DNA of 64,000 nt from Muriicola jejuensis (GCF_010671595.1 NZ_JAABOP010000002.1:434001-498000), one strand, 5' to 3'. Shown: positions 33,186-42,390, counted from the first letter of the stretch. The notes: generated from the letters alone by a model not told the origin. Numbers and translations: made by a program.

Positions 33186-33950
33186 GTGAGGATCATTACA
33201 TGGAATGTAAACGGTATCAGGGCCATCGTTAAAAAGGACTTTTTCAGTTCTCTGCAAACGATGAGTGCCGATGTGATCTGCCTGCAGGAGACCAAGGCAA
33301 CGGGGGAAGAGGTGGAAAAAGCATTGAAGCCCCTGGAGGGTTATGAGATCATTGCCAATGAAGCAGCCCAGAAGGGGTATTCCGGAACGGCCATCCTGTC
33401 TAAGGTAAAACACGAGGAACACAGTTTTGATATGGGGGTCCAAGAACACGATCAAGAGGGCAGGATCATTACTTCGGAGTACCCGGCATTTTACCTGATA
33501 AATGTATATGTACCCAATTCCGGACAGCAGCTGGACAGGCTGGACTACCGGGAAAAATGGGACGCTGACTTCCTGAGTTTCATCAAGGAGAAGGAAAAGA
33601 TAAAACCGGTCATCGTGTGCGGCGATTTTAACGTGGCGCACCGACCGATCGACCTGAAGAACGACAAATCCAACTACAACAAGACGGCCGGATACACCCA
33701 GGTAGAGATCGATGGCATGGACGCCTTTACAAATGCCGGTTTGGTGGATGTATTTAGGCATTTTCACCCTGATATAGTGGCCTATACCTATTGGAGCTAC
33801 CGCTTTAAGGCCAGGGAGCGGAATGTGGGCTGGCGTATCGATTATTTCCTGCTCAGTGAAGCCCTGTTGGACAAGGTGAAGAAGGTGGAGATCCTCCCGG
33901 AGCATCACGGCTCTGACCATTGCCCTGTTCTGCTTGAGATAGCTATTTAA
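33186..33950 (+). CDS. xth: Exodeoxyribonuclease III
   Basis: A 254-residue base-excision repair enzyme that cuts at abasic sites and removes 3' blocks. Translation begins with GTG at 33186, which gives the family N-terminus MRIITWNVNGIRA. Catalytic motifs are in order: LQETKA (metal-binding Glu), VYVPNSG, CGDFNVAHRPIDL (Asp and Asn), NVGWRIDYFL and the C-terminal GSDHCPV with the catalytic Asp-His. Length matches the Xth group. It is 77 bp after the copper operon but has no functional link to it. Confidence 0.95.
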   Translation: MRIITWNVNGIRAIVKKDFFSSLQTMSADVICLQETKATGEEVEKALKPLEGYEIIANEAAQKGYSGTAILSKVKHEEHSFDMGVQEHDQEGRIITSEYPAFYLINVYVPNSGQQLDRLDYREKWDADFLSFIKEKEKIKPVIVCGDFNVAHRPIDLKNDKSNYNKTAGYTQVEIDGMDAFTNAGLVDVFRHFHPDIVAYTYWSYRFKARERNVGWRIDYFLLSEALLDKVKKVEILPEHHGSDHCPVLLEIAI

Positions 33951-34026
33951 GCACGCCATTTCTTCCGGGAAAGGAAGCGGTGAATTCTCCGAAATTGACT
34001 ACTTTATAGGCTAAATTCCTGTAAGT

Positions 34027-35346
34027 ATGAAAAATAGGAGATCCTTCATAAAGGACCTGGGGGTTGCAGCTCTGGCTACTACTTTACCCATTTCACGTCT
34101 CGAGGCCAGGGAATCAGCGGCCTCGGATGAAGTTGTACGGGTCGGACTCATAGGCGTACGCGGTATGGGGTGGGCCAATCTTACGTCCTTTCTCAAAAAT
34201 CCAGGAACTTTTTGTGTTGCCCTCTGCGACATAGATGCAGTCTTGCTGGAACGCAGGGCGGATGAGTTGGAACTCGGCAGCGGAAAGAGGCCCAAGACCT
34301 ACAAAGACCACAGGGAGCTCTTAAAATTGAAGAACCTGGATGCCGTCATTATCGGGACCCCGGATCATTGGCATTGTATTCAGATGACAGATGCCTGTGC
34401 GGCAGGGAAGGATGTGTATGTGGAAAAACCCATCGCCAACAGCATTACGGAGGCAAACCTGATGGTTGAAGCTGCCCGCAAATACAAGAGGGTGGTGCAG
34501 GTGGGTCAGTGGCAGCGGAGTGATCCCCACTGGATAGAGGCTCTGGCTTATCTCAAGACAGGGGTGCTGGGACGGGTCAGGCAGGTGAAAGCCTGGGCCA
34601 ACGTAAATTACGGAAAGGGATTTGAAGTAGTGCCGGACAGCGATCCCCCGGAAGGGGTGGACTACGATCGCTGGTTGGGACCGGCTCCGAGTCGACCTTT
34701 TAATCCCAACAGGTTCCACGGTTCCTTCAGGTATTTTTGGGATTACGCAGGCGGACTCATGACGGACTGGGGGGTGCATATGCTGGATATGGTCCTGGCC
34801 GGTATGGAGGTCAGCAGTCCAAAATCCGTAATGGCTCTCGGGGGGAAACTCGCCTTCCCCGATAGTGCGGCTGAGACCCCGGATACCCTGACGACCGTGT
34901 ATGATTACGGCCATTTTACCCTCGTCTGGGAGCAGTTTATCGCCATGGGCACCTCTCCCTATCTGGAAGAGTCTGGAGAGCCCGGGGTGGCATTTATAGG
35001 AGAAAACGGAATTTTGGCAGTGAACCGGGCGAGCTGGAAGGTGATCCCTTTCCAGGAAGACGGAAGATATCTTATGGAAGTCCTGCCCCCCAGAAGAAGT
35101 CGGATTAACGGCCTGGACCAGCATACTGAGAATTTTTATAAATGCATCCTTAGCCGGAAAGATCCGAATTGTACCATAGAAATGGGCAGGGACGCCGCTC
35201 TGGTTGCTCATCTTGGCAATATAGCCCACCGCAGCGGCAAGAAATTGAATTGGGACCCGGCAGAAGGCCGAATTAAGGGTGACCCGGAAAGCAACAAGTA
35301 TTTGACCCCTTCTTACAGGGCCCCATGGAAACTTTGGAAAGGCTAG
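34027..35346 (+). CDS. Gfo/Idh/MocA family oxidoreductase with Tat-like leader
   Basis: A 439-residue NAD(P)-dependent oxidoreductase. The leader MKNRRSFIKDLGVAALATTLP resembles a twin-arginine signal, common in Bacteroidota members of this family, so it may act in the periplasm. The Rossmann part follows (VRVGLIGVRGMGWANL), then the family motif DVYVEKPIANS near residue 135 with its conserved Lys. The C-terminal half contains the second-domain phrases DYAGGLMTDWGVHMLDMVL and EFIGENGILAVNR-like repeats. The substrate is probably a sugar or sugar derivative, but it is not shown by the sequence or neighbours. Confidence 0.88.
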   Translation: MKNRRSFIKDLGVAALATTLPISRLEARESAASDEVVRVGLIGVRGMGWANLTSFLKNPGTFCVALCDIDAVLLERRADELELGSGKRPKTYKDHRELLKLKNLDAVIIGTPDHWHCIQMTDACAAGKDVYVEKPIANSITEANLMVEAARKYKRVVQVGQWQRSDPHWIEALAYLKTGVLGRVRQVKAWANVNYGKGFEVVPDSDPPEGVDYDRWLGPAPSRPFNPNRFHGSFRYFWDYAGGLMTDWGVHMLDMVLAGMEVSSPKSVMALGGKLAFPDSAAETPDTLTTVYDYGHFTLVWEQFIAMGTSPYLEESGEPGVAFIGENGILAVNRASWKVIPFQEDGRYLMEVLPPRRSRINGLDQHTENFYKCILSRKDPNCTIEMGRDAALVAHLGNIAHRSGKKLNWDPAEGRIKGDPESNKYLTPSYRAPWKLWKG

Positions 35347-35585
35347 GCAAGGACCTCACTCACTGGGCGGAATACAAAATCTGACCTGAATAAATCGCAC
35401 AGATTTTCCGGGATGGACCCAGTTGCTTAGGTTCTTGAAACTGGGGTAGCAGGGACCATGGCTCCGGATGTAAGCTTTATGATCAGAGCGACGGCGGGAC
35501 TATTATAATGGCGGTCTTATCCGGGTTATGGTTTGATTCTCCTGGCAAAATGATTTGCATTCTATCCTGTAGCCTCTATTTTGAT

Positions 35586-36500
35586 TTACCTTTTTTGCAG
35601 TTCACTGAGATCACCCCAATTTAATCCAAATTCAGACCATTCCTCTCTACTGCCGAATTCGGAAGTATCTCTGACCGACAGAAAGGGGATCTTTATGTGG
35701 TAGCCCACATGGTCTACATTTTGTTTGCTGAAGATCTGTTCCAAAAGGTTGTGTTTCTTATTCATCATGGCCAAAAGGTCGAAAGATTCCTTTTCCAGGT
35801 ACTCGATGACCGCATAGGGCATACGGGTATCCTGCAGCTCAATAAAGGTATGAGCAGTGTTTTCCAGAAGTTTGTCCAAATACGCCTTGTTTGCGAGCTG
35901 TTCTTCCGATAATTCAGGGGTTTCCTTAACGTGAAGTACAGTAACCATTGCATCTTCGGAAGTGGCCAGGTTCAGTATGTGCTGAATTTCAAATTTCTTA
36001 TACCTCGACAGGTAGTTGGTTGGGAAAAGTATCTCCTTAATTGGTGAATATGCGACCTTATCTGGGACTACCAGAACAGGAATCGAAGCTTTTCTAAGAA
36101 CATATACCGTATTGCTGCCAATAAATACTTCTTTGGCTCCCGTTGCTCCTTTGGTGCCCATGATCACCAGGTCGATCTTTTTGCTTTCCGTCAGTTCGTT
36201 TATCTCATGACTTAGGATGTTAAAGGCCGAAACGATCTCAAATCGGTGTTCCGGGTTTTTGGACATTTTTTTCATCTCGGACAGGGTCTTGTCCAGCCCC
36301 TCCGCAGATCGGCCGACCTCAGCATCGGGAAGAGCACTGATGGCGGCCCCCCCAAGAAGGTAGTCGACGCGATAGATAGCCGGGGTATAGGTGTGAAGTA
36401 GGTAAAAGGTACAGGACTCCTTTTCAAACATGGCCAGAGCGTATTCTATGGCATTCCGGGCGGTAGGGGAAAAATCGGTCGGTAAGAGGATCCGTTTCAT
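35586..36500 (-). CDS. Universal stress protein, tandem UspA domains
   Basis: A 304-residue cytoplasmic protein of two Usp folds (about 1-145 and 150-280). The first shows the family start RILLPTDFSPTARNAIEYAL and the ATP-loop-like MGTKGATGAKEVFIGSNT. The second is more divergent (EILFPTNYLSRYKKFEI) and lacks the full nucleotide loop. Such proteins respond to starvation and low oxygen. It diverges from the DUF2267 gene, and the spacer holds an Fnr-type site for each side. A second tandem Usp is encoded at 42470. Confidence 0.92.
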   Translation of the reverse strand: MKRILLPTDFSPTARNAIEYALAMFEKESCTFYLLHTYTPAIYRVDYLLGGAAISALPDAEVGRSAEGLDKTLSEMKKMSKNPEHRFEIVSAFNILSHEINELTESKKIDLVIMGTKGATGAKEVFIGSNTVYVLRKASIPVLVVPDKVAYSPIKEILFPTNYLSRYKKFEIQHILNLATSEDAMVTVLHVKETPELSEEQLANKAYLDKLLENTAHTFIELQDTRMPYAVIEYLEKESFDLLAMMNKKHNLLEQIFSKQNVDHVGYHIKIPFLSVRDTSEFGSREEWSEFGLNWGDLSELQKR

Positions 36501-36533
36501 CTCAAGAAGGATTTAAAGTGTCTGATAAGACAA

Positions 36534-36576
36534 TAAATATATACCTGGCAAACGGACAATAAAATGATCTTTATCA
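36534..36576 (-). promoter_or_regulatory. Fnr/Crp-type dyad and -7 element before the universal stress gene
   Basis: TGATCTTTATCA at 36565-36576 is a perfect TGATnnnnATCA dyad. On the minus strand TATATTTA (36541-36534) matches TAnnTTTG in all but the last base and starts 29.5 bp from the dyad centre. Confidence 0.68.
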
Positions 36577-36620
36577 GGTAGTTAAATTAAATTGAGATAG
36601 CCATTGAACTTCTGATTACA

Positions 36621-36632
36621 TGATAAATATCA
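36621..36632 (+). promoter_or_regulatory. Fnr/Crp-type dyad before the DUF2267 gene
   Basis: TGATAAATATCA is a perfect TGATnnnnATCA dyad, 54 bp before the DUF2267 start codon. The -7 element at the expected place (GAACTTCT, 36656-36663) is poor, so the promoter is less certain than at the other sites. The same 12-mer occurs at 37224. Confidence 0.55.
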
Positions 36633-36686
36633 TTTGAAATTTCAGGATTTGTCCGGAACTTCTTTACCAACACAAAATGTACCGCC

Positions 36687-37139
36687 ATGGCACTTGATTT
36701 TAACAAATACGCGAAAGAAGGCAATACGTTTATAAAGGCGTACGCCAAAGAAATGAACCTGGGAGATGACACAGAGAAAGCCGGCAGGATTTTTTCCGCC
36801 ATCATGCATGCCTTGCGTGAGATTATTACCCCTCATGAATCACTCCAGTTAGTGGCTCAAATGCCCATGTTTATGAAAGCAGTCTATGTCAATGGCTGGA
36901 CTCTTAAGAAAGAGAAACCCAAGGTGAGACGCATGGAAGAGTTCGTAGAACTCGTCCGCGAAAAGGATGGAGTAGCAGCTGTCAATGATTTTGGATACGA
37001 AGATGAACTGGCCGAACGGTATATTGACATTACTTTCATCCACCTGAGAAGATATATTTCTTTGGGTGAGATGGAGGATATCCGAGACGGTTTGCCCAAA
37101 GAACTCAAGAGTATGATCTATACGAATTTAATGTTCTAG
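36687..37139 (+). CDS. DUF2267 family protein
   Basis: A 150-residue all-helical cytoplasmic protein. It resembles the DUF2267 family in length and in the phrases AGRIFSAIMHALREIITPHESLQLVAQMP-like (about 32-60), then the distal DIRDGLPKELKSMIY. No catalytic residues are known to me for this family. Genes of this kind often sit beside Usp and small heat-shock genes in stress clusters, as here. An Fnr-type dyad lies upstream, so expression may rise at low oxygen. Confidence 0.85.
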   Translation: MALDFNKYAKEGNTFIKAYAKEMNLGDDTEKAGRIFSAIMHALREIITPHESLQLVAQMPMFMKAVYVNGWTLKKEKPKVRRMEEFVELVREKDGVAAVNDFGYEDELAERYIDITFIHLRRYISLGEMEDIRDGLPKELKSMIYTNLMF

Positions 37140-37223
37140 GTTCTGATGCATTGATGTCCTTAGTTCGTTTTATCGTTTACCTCTGACGTTCTTGTTTTTT
37201 AGGGAAGATTAAATATGGCAAGC

Positions 37224-37266
37224 TGATAAATATCATAGGAATTGGCAAAGTTCGGCTGTACCTTCC
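37224..37266 (+). promoter_or_regulatory. Fnr/Crp-type dyad and -7 element before hsp20
   Basis: TGATAAATATCA at 37224-37235 is the same 12-mer as at 36621. TACCTTCC (37259-37266) starts 29.5 bp from its centre and is a partial match to TAnnTTTG. The start codon is 44 bp further on. Confidence 0.6.
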
Positions 37267-37309
37267 CGCACGAATATTGAACGGATTGTTTAACCTAAAT
37301 TTCAGGATC

Positions 37310-37780
37310 ATGTCACTTGTTAGATTTAAAAATCGGACTCGCCCTTTTACCGATCTGATTACCTCCGATTTCTTCGACTTGGAAGATTTCTTCGATAATC
37401 GATTTTGGAATAAAGGGTTAGTCAACGAAAATTTCTGGAATGGTCGTAAAGGAGAACCTGCTTTGAACATCAAAGAGGACGACAACCATTTCGAAATTGA
37501 ACTGGCCGCTCCGGGCTTTAGCAAAAAGGATTTTGAAGTGTCTATCGAAAACGGTTACCTTACCATCAGGGCCGAAAAGAAAGATACCGAAGAAACCAAG
37601 GAAGAGAATTATACCAGGAAAGAGTTTTCCTATAATTCCTTCTTGAGAACATTGTTGTTACCAGAAAATGTATTGGAAGATGAAATCAAAGCCAAATACA
37701 ATGATGGTATCCTGCGCTTCAAACTGATGAAAAAGGAAGAAGCCAAAAGATTAAAACCTAAAATGGTGGAAATTGCATGA
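37310..37780 (+). CDS. Small heat-shock protein (Hsp20/alpha-crystallin)
   Basis: A 156-residue chaperone that holds unfolded proteins in the cytoplasm. The start at 37310 (MSLVRFKNRTRPF) is preferred over 37277, as Bacteroidota relatives start this way. The alpha-crystallin domain covers about residues 48-140: NIKEDDNHFEIELAAPGFSKKDF, then DGYL-like ENGYLTIRAEKK, and the conserved end YNDGILRFKL (A-x-x-x-n-G-v-L motif). A short C-terminal tail carries RLKPKMVEIA. It is the third gene of the small stress group with an Fnr-type site. Confidence 0.94.
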   Translation: MSLVRFKNRTRPFTDLITSDFFDLEDFFDNRFWNKGLVNENFWNGRKGEPALNIKEDDNHFEIELAAPGFSKKDFEVSIENGYLTIRAEKKDTEETKEENYTRKEFSYNSFLRTLLLPENVLEDEIKAKYNDGILRFKLMKKEEAKRLKPKMVEIA

Positions 37781-37833
37781 CACAAACCATCCATTAAAGG
37801 CAGCCCTCCTGCAATTGATGATTGCTTCCGTAT

Positions 37834-37858
37834 AAAAAGCCCTGCAGGAGGGCTTTTT
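37834..37858. terminator. Bidirectional terminator between hsp20 and slipin genes
   Basis: AAAAAGCCCT pairs with AGGGCTTTTT around a 5-nt loop. It lies between convergent genes and has A- and T-runs on its two sides, so it can serve both. Confidence 0.85.
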
Positions 37859-37890
37859 GTTTTAAAGGGCTTTTTGGTTGAGATAAGTTA

Positions 37891-38628
37891 TTATTTCTTC
37901 GTATTCCTGGGTAATACCTCTTCCGGAAAGGGGAAGAGGATGGTGGAATTCTTCTCAGCAGCGATATTGGACAGAGTCTGGTACAGCCTCAGTTTGATGG
38001 CAGAAGGCGACTGATCGATCTTCTTTCCGGCCTTTAGCAGCATGTCTGCGGCCTGTTCCTCGGCCTGCGCCAGAATGATTCGGGCCCGTCGAGAGCGTTC
38101 TGCTTCGGCCTGGTTGGCCATCATCCGCCTCATATTCTCTGGAAGCTGGATATCCTTGATCTTCACATCGATGATCTCAATCCCCCAACGTTGGGTCTCA
38201 CCTTCAACGATGCTCTTGATGTTCTTCCCCATTTCTTCCCGTTTTGACAGGATGGTGTCTAATTCCACCTTTCCGCACACATCCCTGAGGGCAGCCTGGG
38301 AAAGCTGGGTAATCGCAAAAGAGAATTCCTCTACTTCCAATACCGCCTTTTCGGGGTTCTTGATCTGGAAAAAGACCACTCCGTCTATGCTGCAGGGTAC
38401 GTTGTCTTCGGTCATCACTTCCTGGGAGATGATGTTGATGGTGATCACCCGTATGTCAACAACCTGTATGGTCTCCACCAAGGGTATGATCCATCGGAAC
38501 CCCGGGTTGAGGGTCTCGATGTACTTCCCGAAACGGAATTTGAGGGCGCGTTTGTACTCAAAAATAATGCGGATCCCGGAAAGGAGGAAAAGCGCGATGA
38601 TCATAAAGAAAATGAGAGCTGGGTTCAT
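37891..38628 (-). CDS. Slipin/stomatin-like SPFH protein
   Basis: A 245-residue membrane-associated protein. One N-terminal hydrophobic segment (about 4-22) is followed by the SPFH/band 7 domain: EYKRALKFRFGKYIETLNPGFRWIIP, then VDIRVITINIISQEVMTEDNVPCSIDGVV-like text and WGIEIIDVKIKDIQLPENMRRMMANQAEAER. The last part is a coiled coil with a short tail. Slipins form oligomers at the inner membrane; their function in bacteria is unclear, and partners are often NfeD proteases, which are not encoded next to it here. Confidence 0.92.
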   Translation of the reverse strand: MNPALIFFMIIALFLLSGIRIIFEYKRALKFRFGKYIETLNPGFRWIIPLVETIQVVDIRVITINIISQEVMTEDNVPCSIDGVVFFQIKNPEKAVLEVEEFSFAITQLSQAALRDVCGKVELDTILSKREEMGKNIKSIVEGETQRWGIEIIDVKIKDIQLPENMRRMMANQAEAERSRRARIILAQAEEQAADMLLKAGKKIDQSPSAIKLRLYQTLSNIAAEKNSTILFPFPEEVLPRNTKK

Positions 38629-38757
38629 GATGGTATCTATTATTGGGTTTCTCCTAAAATGATTTTGTCCCTGAGGGACCGGTCCTGTTCAGACCTCTTT
38701 TAAAGATACGAAAAAACGGTCCTTTATCCGGGTTAAGTTTTATGTAATTCTCTGTCA

Positions 38758-39405
38758 TCAAGGGTTTTCTAATTTTCTGATCAGGGCATAATTGAGTCCA
38801 GTGAACCAGGTCAGGCAGAGTATAAAGGTCACTTTTTGTATCACGGGCAAGTCAGTGATAGATATACCCGTTTCATAGATAAAATAATTGAGCAAAAAGA
38901 CAGCAAAACAAGTAATCCCCAGATTTCCCAGCAGTCTGAAGCCATCCCGAAGCAAGGCCATGGAGCACGTGAGGATGGCCGTGACCCCGAATAACCCGGA
39001 CAACCTCACGATGAGGTCGTGATTGTGGGTCCCCATTAAAAATAAGATCAGCAAGGCCACAATTCCTGTAGACCAGACCAGATAATGCAGCTTACTTCTT
39101 TTAACGAACAGAAGAGGCAAATAGAACCAGAGCAGGACCAGTCCGCTGCAAAGGGCAAACAAGGCAGCCCTGGCATGGAATCTGGCCGAATTCAGTTCCC
39201 CGTTAACGGCAAATTCATCCAGCAGGTCGCACAGGTAATTACTCCAGAAATCAAACCCAACAAAGGTAGGCTCGGTAGCGGATCCTCCTGGATAGGACAA
39301 AGCAGCAAGCACATAGAGGATCAAAAAGCAAATCACCCCAAGAAGAGGTAACCGTAGCACGAAGGGCGGTGGCTTTTTCAGTTCGTATAACCAGCTTTGA
39401 TCCAA
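38758..39405 (-). CDS. Hypothetical six-helix membrane protein (DUF998-like)
   Basis: A 215-residue polytopic protein with about six hydrophobic helices. It resembles DUF998 in the N-terminal phrase ALSYPGGS...FWSNYLCDLL after the first helix, and in its size. The only start in frame is TTG at 39405. It ends near the convergent-facing spacer before the slipin gene, 129 bp away. No function is known and no neighbour gives a hint. Confidence 0.7.
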   Translation of the reverse strand: MDQSWLYELKKPPPFVLRLPLLGVICFLILYVLAALSYPGGSATEPTFVGFDFWSNYLCDLLDEFAVNGELNSARFHARAALFALCSGLVLLWFYLPLLFVKRSKLHYLVWSTGIVALLILFLMGTHNHDLIVRLSGLFGVTAILTCSMALLRDGFRLLGNLGITCFAVFLLNYFIYETGISITDLPVIQKVTFILCLTWFTGLNYALIRKLENP

Positions 39406-39521
39406 TTTAAACGTGTTTTCATTTCTTCCGATTACCCTCCCCCTTTTATAACAAGAATGACCCTGTCAGGTTACGCCCGGATTTCCCCCGTGTGTTTTAA
39501 AAGGTCGCTTCAAACACCATT

Positions 39522-40553
39522 TCAAAGAGCCAAGCCGGTTTTCTCTCTTAGGATCTCCCTCAATTTGGCATTGGTCCTGGAATCGATCAGGTTCATTGCC
39601 TGGACCCCGCAAAGATCCCTGACCATCTTGATACCGGCCAGCGTATTGGTTGTAATACCACTCACGATATCCGGGACGACCTTGAAGGCCTTCATAAGAC
39701 CATATACGGAATAAGGATCGGTGGCGCTGAGTATGGTACATTTGATATTTTCTCCAAGAGCCTCCACAGCCAGATCCCCATTGTAAGGTTCCATAGGGGA
39801 GGCTCCAACTTCTACGATGGCTATATCTGCGTATTGGTGGGCCGCCAAACTCAAAAGCCTCTTGATCTTTTCCTGAAACACTTCCCGGGGACAGATGGAG
39901 GAGGGCAGACCCACATCCACAAAGTCGAATACCGCATCGGCCCCCACATCCTTTAGCGCGAGAATATCCTTATACCGCCCGGCTCCAGTGAGTTTTACAC
40001 CTACTACCTTGTAATTTGAAGATTTGAAGATATTGGTGACTATCCTGGCCGAGGTAGTTTTTCCCGCAGACATTGAGGTACCTATGAACAGAACAACCGG
40101 GGTTTGGAATTCCTTATAAGCTACTTCCGGAAGGAAGTTGTCCATGGTGATCTTCCGGCCTTTCCGTACGGCGTGCCCGGTATATTTTATCTGCATCATA
40201 TTGGGCATAAAAGCCGATTTGGAGGTAAGTTTTCCAAAAATGCCCCCTCCGGTGAGGATACTCATTTTACCATCGGTTCCCACCTTTTTCCAGGTACCCG
40301 TGGCTTCCAGGGTAGCAAAGCGTTCCCCCAGTGCACCAACCACGTATTCATCACCAATCACCCCACGCATACGTCCGTTTGGAAGTTCGAGTTGCAGGGA
40401 GGTTCCCCCTGGATCTGTGATTCGGCACACGACGTAATCTCCAGTGGCCCATTCTGACCTGTCCAGGACCTCAAGCCCAAACTCCTTTTCCTCCATATCC
40501 GATATGCGGGTCAGGGAGGTAAATATATAGTATGATGGGTTGTATCTTTCCAT
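39522..40553 (-). CDS. P-loop NTPase of uncertain function (DUF1611-like)
   Basis: A 343-residue cytoplasmic protein. The N-terminal 130 residues form an unknown beta-rich domain. From about 140 a P-loop domain begins: VVLFIGTSMSAGKTTSARIV contains Walker A GTSMSAGKTT. Further phrases are KLTGAGRYKD, VEVGASPMEPYNGDLAVEAL and SGITTNTLAGIKMVRDL, which recall DUF1611/MobB-like P-loop proteins. DUF1611 members are tied to D-amino-acid metabolism in some bacteria, but I cannot place this one. Its start overlaps the stop of the M20 peptidase gene, so the two are expressed together and their products may act on one substrate. Confidence 0.72.
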   Translation of the reverse strand: MERYNPSYYIFTSLTRISDMEEKEFGLEVLDRSEWATGDYVVCRITDPGGTSLQLELPNGRMRGVIGDEYVVGALGERFATLEATGTWKKVGTDGKMSILTGGGIFGKLTSKSAFMPNMMQIKYTGHAVRKGRKITMDNFLPEVAYKEFQTPVVLFIGTSMSAGKTTSARIVTNIFKSSNYKVVGVKLTGAGRYKDILALKDVGADAVFDFVDVGLPSSICPREVFQEKIKRLLSLAAHQYADIAIVEVGASPMEPYNGDLAVEALGENIKCTILSATDPYSVYGLMKAFKVVPDIVSGITTNTLAGIKMVRDLCGVQAMNLIDSRTNAKLREILREKTGLAL

Positions 40554-41713
40554 CAGTTCTTTATTGTGGGTTCAGCGAGCAGTAAGAGGCTCAGCAAGGC
40601 AGTTCTCATTGCGAGCTGGTCTGAATAAATGAACTCGTGCCTGGCATGAGCACCGTCTCCGGGAGTACCCAGCCCATCCAGTGTAGCGGTGTACATACTC
40701 GTTGTATTCCCGTCCGAACCGCCGCCTGCAAGCCCTTCAGACAGGTCCATCCCCAGGGCGAGTCCTTTTGCATGGGCCAATTTCCATAGTTCCTGGTTGC
40801 GCTCGTTCCGTTCCATGGGAGGCCTTCCGATGCCCCCGTCTATCTCCAGTTGTATATCGGGCACGGAGGGTTTTAACCCCAGTATCTTATTGGTGATCCA
40901 ATCCCCGTCTTCCATATTCTCAACCCTGACATCTATGACCGCCCTGCTTTCCGGGGCTACAACATTGGCTGAAATCCCTCCTTCTATCATGCCGACATTC
41001 ACGGTGATCCCCCTTTCAAAATCGTTCATGGCATATAGTTGCTGTACCTGGTGAGACAATTCCACGATGGCATTGACGCCCTTTCCCGGATCGAGTCCGG
41101 CATGTGCTGCTACGCCGTGCACAGTGACGGTAAACCTGCCCAGTCCTTTCCGTGCCGTTTTAAGATTCCCATCCGGACCCAGTGGAGGCTCCATGACATA
41201 GGCCCTGTTCGCGATCTTTGCCAGTTTCCTGATCGCTGAGGTAGATTCGATACTTCCAATTTCCTCGTCTGAATTGACCAGAACCACCGGGTTCAGGGTC
41301 ATCTCCAGCTCCATCTCCCGGATCGCTCTGAGGGCAAAGATCATCTGGGTCAGTCCGGCCTTCATATCATAAATACCGGGTCCTTTGATCTTTCCTTCTT
41401 TCTCGAGCAGGGGCATTTCCATAAGTGTTTGGGTCTTCCAGACCGTATCGCAGTGTCCCAGCAGCAATTGTACAGGTTTTCCTTTGCCTTTCTCAGTTGG
41501 TCGGGCATAGAGATACCCACCTGTCTTCCGACCCGGCATGACAAAAGTCAGGAAATCCAGTTTTTGCAACTCCGATTCGAGGCGGGCAAGGATGTTCTTC
41601 TGGGTCCCGGGCTCCCTCGACGGACTCTCCATCCGCACGAGGTCCTTTAGCAGTCCCTGCATTTCTGATTCGTGATCGACCAGATATTTCAATATGTTCC
41701 TGGCTGTTTTCAC
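40553..41713 (-). CDS. M20 family metallopeptidase (carboxypeptidase G2-like)
   Basis: A 386-residue zinc enzyme, cytoplasmic, GTG start. The metal ligands appear in order: LLGHCDTVWK (His, Asp), GPGIYDMKAG (bridging Asp), VNSDEEIGS (catalytic Glu and ligand Glu), MEPPLG, and the C-terminal GAHARHEFI (His). A dimerisation domain lies between about 190 and 300. The closest pattern is carboxypeptidase G2/ArgE, which removes glutamate or acyl groups from amino acids. Flanked in the operon by a flavin reductase and a P-loop protein, it may process an N-acyl amino acid or small peptide. Confidence 0.9.
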   Translation of the reverse strand: MKTARNILKYLVDHESEMQGLLKDLVRMESPSREPGTQKNILARLESELQKLDFLTFVMPGRKTGGYLYARPTEKGKGKPVQLLLGHCDTVWKTQTLMEMPLLEKEGKIKGPGIYDMKAGLTQMIFALRAIREMELEMTLNPVVLVNSDEEIGSIESTSAIRKLAKIANRAYVMEPPLGPDGNLKTARKGLGRFTVTVHGVAAHAGLDPGKGVNAIVELSHQVQQLYAMNDFERGITVNVGMIEGGISANVVAPESRAVIDVRVENMEDGDWITNKILGLKPSVPDIQLEIDGGIGRPPMERNERNQELWKLAHAKGLALGMDLSEGLAGGGSDGNTTSMYTATLDGLGTPGDGAHARHEFIYSDQLAMRTALLSLLLLAEPTIKN

Positions 41714-41716
41714 AGG

Positions 41717-42328
41717 CTATTTTTTAAAATTCTTTGGAAATGGGAAGTTGTAGGTCTCAGAGATCTTCGCAAATCTTCCCTGGGCGATATAGGCCAGGAG
41801 AGGGTTCTTCATCAACTGCTCCCGTTCATCCCATTCTGAAACCTTCAGGTAATCTTTGTCTACATAGGCGGCCCTGATCGTGCCTGTGATCAGGCTGTAA
41901 TCATCAAAACCGTCAATGATCTTGAAAAGGTCGCACTCCAGGTATAAATAAGCTCCTGCAATCACCGGGGCCCTCATCGTCTTAGCCTGCAGAACAGAAA
42001 GGGACTGAAGGATATCCTCTGCCTTGTGATAGCAATCCGATCTGGGGGTGGCACTGAGGGAGGTCTGTACGATCTGATCCGGTTTCGGAAAACTGGCCGT
42101 GAATTCCCTGGTCTGTTGTATATTCCTGAAGGTGGAATGCCTTGGGGTACATACAAACCCAAAATAATTACCGAATCCCAGTGGGGTGACCATGTGCTTG
42201 GGGGCCATGTCATAGGATTCTCCTTCTTCCGTCCCTATGATCACCAAGGGCGCCACCGTGAACACCCGGTCCCAGAGGGTCTCGGAAAGATCGAGGGACT
42301 GTATGTGCCGATCGTTAAGCGTGTCCAT
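41717..42328 (-). CDS. Flavin reductase-like FMN-binding split-barrel protein
   Basis: A 203-residue flavoprotein of the flavoredoxin/flavin reductase fold. PLVIIGTEEGESYDMAPKHMVTPLGFGNYFGFVC near residues 30-65 resembles the FMN-binding barrel with the conserved FMN phosphate loop, and STFRNIQQTREFTASFP follows. It could reduce FMN with NAD(P)H or use bound FMN as a redox protein. It is the first gene of an operon with the M20 peptidase (3-bp gap) and P-loop genes. A weak Fnr-like dyad lies 51 bp upstream. Confidence 0.88.
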   Translation of the reverse strand: MDTLNDRHIQSLDLSETLWDRVFTVAPLVIIGTEEGESYDMAPKHMVTPLGFGNYFGFVCTPRHSTFRNIQQTREFTASFPKPDQIVQTSLSATPRSDCYHKAEDILQSLSVLQAKTMRAPVIAGAYLYLECDLFKIIDGFDDYSLITGTIRAAYVDKDYLKVSEWDEREQLMKNPLLAYIAQGRFAKISETYNFPFPKNFKK

Positions 42329-42347
42329 GAGAAACAGGTTATCATGG

Positions 42348-42390
42348 AGAATGTATACTTCTTAAATGGAAAATGAAATGATATTAGTCA
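42348..42390 (-). promoter_or_regulatory. Weak Fnr/Crp-type site and -7 element before the flavin reductase operon
   Basis: TGATATTAGTCA at 42379-42390 has one mismatch to TGATnnnnATCA. On the minus strand TACATTCT (42355-42348) starts 29.5 bp from the dyad centre. Both parts are imperfect; the shared spacing is the main support. Confidence 0.4.
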
